Shown: positions 60,229 to 64,000 of the stretch, in pieces
How positions within the stretch are numbered: the first letter of the stretch is position 1
Layout: each line of letters opens with the position of its first letter
DNA from: Daedaleopsis sinensis
Lineage: Eukaryota > Basidiomycota > Agaricomycetes > Polyporales > Polyporaceae
NCBI GenBank assembly: GCA_033807695.1
Contig: CM066307.1
Location: 2,604,001-2,668,000, forward strand
Direction: 5' to 3'
DNA: 64,000 bases
Program-made: the position numbers and the translations under genes
Notes under the pieces: model-generated
Database searches by the model: none
Seen by the model: the letters and a program-made list of their open reading frames with translations, nothing else
What the model was told of the DNA's origin: nothing

Positions 60229-60490
60229 AGCGGCGGCGCGGTGCGCAACGTACGAGCAGGTCTCTGCGCGCTGCGTCGGCGCGGACGACGCCGGGGAGCA
60301 GGCCGTGTTCCCACTCGCGCCGATGGGCTGGTTCGCGCACTTCACTTCGTGTACTGGCTCGCGCCGCCCATCCTCGTGCGCTCCGTGAACACGATGTACA
60401 AGTAAGAGGTCAAGTACTAGCCGGGCACGTTCGCTTTCTCGTGGGACCGCTCTGGACTCGTCGTGAGAGTCGAGTCGATGTTTGTATTCA
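60229..60490 (+). pseudogene. inverted 3' relic of the SDR at 61342-62458
   Basis: The bases read EQVSARCVGADDAGEQAVFP, APMGWFAHF, then after a frameshift VYWLAPPILVRSVNTMYK and a stop. They match the end of the intact SDR on the opposite strand, and similarity continues into its 3' flank (60420-60490 against 61272-61341). The remaining two thirds of the gene are missing. The relic begins only about 15 bases after the end of gene G. Confidence 0.85.
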
Positions 60491-60689
60491 TGCACTAGCT
60501 TACGTCCCTTACAGTGATGTTGAATATACCTTCTTTGTCGTGATTCTGTGCGGCCTTGCAGTCCGAGGATAGAAACGACCGCCATATGTACTCACATACT
60601 GCGTGCTGAGCCCGGGCAGGCAGACGTGAGTGCATTATTGTCATTCAGTGTTTGACTCGCCTGCAATTAGGTTCAAATACTTCAGAACC

Positions 60690-61095
60690 GGCCTTGCCAA
60701 GTGAACACGAGACAACCCGGCAGTCCGGGCCGACGGGCCGAGGGCAGGCTCGTAAACCAGCCTCCAATAACGTTCGAATTCAAGCGAAAAAACAGTCGTT
60801 TTGAGGCGAGGGATATCCGAACCTGAATCAACGAGCTCTGAGCTGGCCATGACCAGTAAACTTGGAGTGGGCATTGGCACGACATGATATGATTGCAACG
60901 TCCCTCAGGCTCGAATGTCCTGCCACCCTCGCGATCGAGCACTTAGAACGGATGCCGTGTAGCCCGACGGCCGAAATGCCCGCTGGTCGCAAGGATTAAA
61001 GCTACTGCCAGTGGCACGCTTCGAGGCTTCAAGCTCAGTTCTACAGTCGGGCGCGGATGTACTGCTACCATGAATGCCGTGCGAGATTCTGGGTC
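60690..61095 (+). repeat. extra copy of the palindrome centre
   Basis: Direct repeat of about 56345-56730: shared strings include 'cggcagtccgggccga', 'gtagcccgacggccgaaat' and 'cacgcttcgaggcttcaa', in the same order. A third, partial copy of the sequence at the palindrome tip. No gene inside. Confidence 0.82.
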
Positions 61096-61341
61096 GTCTC
61101 GTGTTCACCAATTGCGAGCGTCGAACACTGATTTACAATAATAATGCACTCACGCGCGTCTGCCTCAGGCTAGGCGCAGTATGTACCTATAGCGGTCGCG
61201 CCGATCCTCAGACTGCAAGACTCCATAGAATCACGACAAAGATGGTATATCCAACATCACTGTAACGGACGGAAGCTACAAACATCGGCTCGACTCCCAC
61301 GACGAGTCCGAGCGATCCCAAGAGAAAGTGAACGTGCCCGG

Positions 61342-62458
61342 CTAGTACTTGACCTCGTACTTGTACATCTTGTTCACGGAGCGCACGAGGATGGCGGGCG
61401 CGAGCCAGTACACAAAGTGCGCGAACCAGCCCATCGGCGCGGGCAGGAACACGGCCTGCTCCCCGGCGTCGACCGCGGACACGCAGCGCGCGGCGACCTG
61501 CTCGTGCGTGAGCCCGGTCGTGCGCGGGTCCGCGGTGCGCACGGCGCCGCCGTCCGCCGCGTTCGCGAAGAAGGCGTCCCCGCGGATGAGCGCGGGCATG
61601 ATGCGCGTGAACGCGATGTACGGGTACTCGATCGCGAGCACCTGGAAGAGCATCAGCGAGGCCGCCTTGGACGAGTTGTAGATCGAGAGCGTCGGCGCGG
61701 GCACGACCGCGCCGAGGCTCGAGATCAGCAGCGTCGCCGGCGCGGGGGACGCGGCGAGCATCGGGATCTGTCGCAAGGCCGGTGTCAGCGTCACTCTGGG
61801 TACTGTCGTGGGGAGGTGCCAGTGCGGCCCTGATCCCTGAGAAGCGGGCGCGGGCACACGCGGCGAAGGGGCGGACTTACGAAGGTGGTGAAGGCAATGA
61901 GGGGCCCGATGTAGTTGCTCCGCATGGTCCGCGTCGCGACGTCGACGACGCGCTCGACGCCATCCTTGTCTACGCGTGGCGGAGTGAACGTGCGCCCCTC
62001 CATGCTGAGCCCGGCGAGCTCGTAGAGCGGCCGGAGGGTCATGACCGCGGCGCTCACAATCAGCGTGTCGATGCCGCCCCATGCTGATCAAACAAACAGT
62101 AGACGTTGAGCGGTGATCTAGGGGACGAGGAGCGGCACCGCGGCGGACCCGTACCTGCTTCAAGTTTGGAGCGCAACTCGAGGACGTCGTCGACGACGCC
62201 GAAGTCGGCGCGGACGGCGAGGAACACGTTCTCGGCGTCCTCGCTCTTCTTCGCCTTCGTGGCCTCCGCGCGGAGGCGCTTGCACTCCTCGACGACCTTC
62301 GCGAGCTCCTCCTCCCGGCGGGCGACGACGCAGACCCTGGCGCCGTAGGAGGCGTAGCGGTGCGCGATCGCGCGTCCGACGCCGCTCGAGGCGCCGAGGA
62401 TGAGGACGCGCTCTTTGCTGTGCGGGAGCTTGTGCGAACGGCGGTTGAAGGGCCACAT
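61342..62458 (-). CDS. short-chain dehydrogenase/reductase (11beta-HSD/DHRS-like)
   Basis: Exons 62458-62155, 62083-61881 and 61767-61342 join to 310 residues. The Rossmann motif is GASSGVGRAIA, followed by ARREEELAKVVEECKR, AWGGIDTLIVSAAVMT (NNAG position replaced by VSAAV), LLISSLGAVVPAP (catalytic Ser), IYNSSKAASLMLFQVLAIEY (YxxxK) and a hydrophobic C-terminal stretch WFAHFVYWLAPAILVRSVNK that may associate with membrane. NAD(P)H-dependent oxidoreductase; the substrate is not evident. A decayed inverted copy of its last third lies at 60229-60490. Not closely related to the SDR at 8841-9858. Confidence 0.88.
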
Positions 62459-63359
62459 TCTCGCTCAAGGAGCAGGTTCTAGAGCTTCGGGAAGAGGTGC
62501 AGACTAGCAGAAGACAGACGGGGTCGGAGCGGAGGATCTGGGGAGACAGAGGCGTGAGTGAGCACTGAGAGCGCGCCGGCGGAGGCTCATGAGGGTTTGG
62601 GACAAGACCGCTCACCTAAGGCTAGGACTCGGAGTCAGTGTCACAGTGGGCTCCTGGTCCAGAGTTTGAGGAATGGAAGCCCGAAGTAGAGTTCCTTCAC
62701 GCCCAGACGGCGGCTGCGGAGAGGGCAAGGGGTCTTGTGCTAACTGGGCACCTCGAGGGGACCTCCGGGACGATAGAAGTACTGATCATGAGCAATGGCA
62801 CTTGGGAGGAGACAGCGTGGGTGACGTGGCCTACAGCTGCGCGCGGGGCCGCTGCAATGCGACAGATGGCTGTCTGTTCGCTCAGATCCGCCCAGGAACA
62901 GCGAATCCCGGAGGACAGCGCGAAGCAGATGCCGCACGCAGGATTCGAATAGACTCGCCGACGCTGCGGGCCCAGACGGCTGGCTGGCGAACACGGCGGT
63001 CACGGACATCGTCCGCAACGGCCAAACCTGATGCATTGATGGTGGGAACCCATGAGGGCGATAGAATTGGCGGGAGGCGAGCGTGCACGAATAGCTCGGG
63101 CGGGCTCCGAGGGAGACCGCACCCGCAACAAGTCTACTTCTTACACAACCAAATATTCCTCATAGACCCAGTGCCCCCAATTGTACTGTACATAGAATAC
63201 GGACGTATTAGATAGTTCGTTCGATGCTAGTTCGCTCTACTGCGCAGCTCTCTGCTGCTGTAACCAAGAAAGATATCCGTCTAGAAAATAACACCGCCGT
63301 CGGCCCTCTGCCCGACAGGGACAGGGACAAAGTCAGGCAGCGGGCGGGTGCCCCACACC
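62459..63359. other. intergenic, no gene recognised
   Basis: Overlapping frames on both strands without domain or splice pattern. The first part is the 5' region of the SDR. Confidence 0.5.
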
Positions 63360-64000
63360 TCAGTCGTCCGCCGAGCCCGAAATGGACGCCGAGCTCATCG
63401 TCCCGTACGACTGCCCCATCCCGGGCCAGTGCAGCCCACCCGCGCTCGGCCGGATGTCCTTGCTCTTGCGCGAGCGCCCGCGCGGGCGGGCGTCCAGCAG
63501 GCCCTCGACGGCCCCGGGCGTCGCGCGCTTAGGCTTGCGTCGCGCCTTGAGCAGAGCGTCAGGGCGGAGGAGGGCGAGGAGGACGAGCGAGACGAAGACG
63601 AGGCCCGCGGCGCACGCGAAGATCGCCTTCGGGAACGCTGCGACCGTGTTGCTGTACAGGAAGCCGAAGAGGAGCGGCTGCGCGCAGCGTCAGTCACAGT
63701 TGCAAGAGAAGAGGAAGAGCGCAGGAGGAGAGGCGTACCCCGAGGATCATCTGCCCAATCGCCTGGAGCATGGAGAACGCGCCGAACATCTTCCCGGTGT
63801 CGGACTCGCCGCGCGACTGGAGGATGCACAGCGCGAGACTGTTGACGGCGGGGACGAGGCCCGCGCCGAACGAGCCCATCGAGGTCGCGGCGACGAACAG
63901 GGCTTGCCCGCCGGCGGGGCCGGCGTCGGGCGCGGCGAGCGTCACGATCGAGTGCCCGATCAGGTCGACGAGAAGCGAGCCGCGGATGAGCGACATGTCG
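63360..64000 (-). CDS. MFS transporter, 3' end (partial)
   Basis: The gene enters from beyond 64000. The last two exons (64000-63739, then 63677-63360 after a 61-nt intron) read IRGSLLVDLIGHSIVTLAAP, GGQALFVAATSMGSFGAGLV, PAVNSLALCILQSRGESDTG, MFGAFSMLQAIGQMILG, PLLFGFLYSNTVAAFPKAIF and ACAAGLVFVSLVLLALLRPD. These are the final helices of an MFS-type transporter with a 75-residue basic cytosolic tail. The first visible Met is not the start. Substrate unknown. Confidence 0.75.

Noticed and set aside
63360..63996. Met at 63996 as the start of a short protein
   Set aside because: The sequence before it is mid-helix MFS sequence; the gene continues past the window edge.
1..64000. tRNA or rRNA genes
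   Set aside because: I found no B-box-like GGTTCGAATCC context with a matching A-box and cloverleaf, and no rRNA-like stretch.

Overview
The window is nuclear DNA of a filamentous basidiomycete, most likely an Agaricomycete (a polypore-like relative is a guess). This rests on GC-rich genes cut by many 50-60 nt GT-AG introns, fungal-type families (Dal5-type permease, GH105, GNAT, SARAF, IMD-like protein) and six multi-pass membrane genes of the family I associate with Pfam DUF6534. All calls come from reading frames, splice sites and remembered family motifs; no search was run.

Layout. 1-5700 holds no gene I can support, only a decayed tandem array (about 3.8-4.9 kb), followed by a ten-copy 29-bp minisatellite (5.78-6.08 kb). 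6.1-11.9 kb: a single-pass membrane protein (-), a duplicated upstream block, a KAR/17beta-HSD-type SDR (+), an SDR 3' relic, and a SARAF-like protein (-). 12.6-20.0 kb: a tandem segmental duplication with two DUF6534 genes (A, B). 20-25 kb: gene-poor, with a truncated GST. 25.3-32.1 kb: DUF6534 genes C and D; a 939-bp foldback/MITE-like element lies inside intron 2 of C. 32.7-37.8 kb: a GNAT acetyltransferase (+) and an IMD/BAR-like protein (-). 40.0-44.2 kb: a divergent pair, Dal5-type MFS permease (-) and GH105 unsaturated glycuronyl hydrolase (+). 45.4-45.9 kb: a large inverted repeat. 46.4-50.2 kb: a seven-TM protein (+) and an AONS/KBL-type PLP enzyme (-). 52.9-60.2 kb: a palindrome of about 7.3 kb whose arms carry divergent DUF6534 twins F (-) and G (+). 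60.2-62.5 kb: an inverted SDR relic and an intact SDR (-). 63.4-64.0 kb: the 3' end of an MFS transporter (-) that runs off the window.

The most striking biology is the DUF6534 set. Six apparently intact genes, in tandem, dispersed and palindromic positions, share one exon ladder rich in micro-exons: 14-42-57-10-18-26-26-35-25-12-16-40 nt. They differ by intron loss, an altered acceptor, GC donors, the intronic transposon and a 76-bp inversion in the promoter region of the twins. The GH105/permease pair looks like a small uptake-plus-cytosolic-hydrolysis module for pectin fragments. The other genes are single housekeeping or accessory genes without evident operon-like logic.
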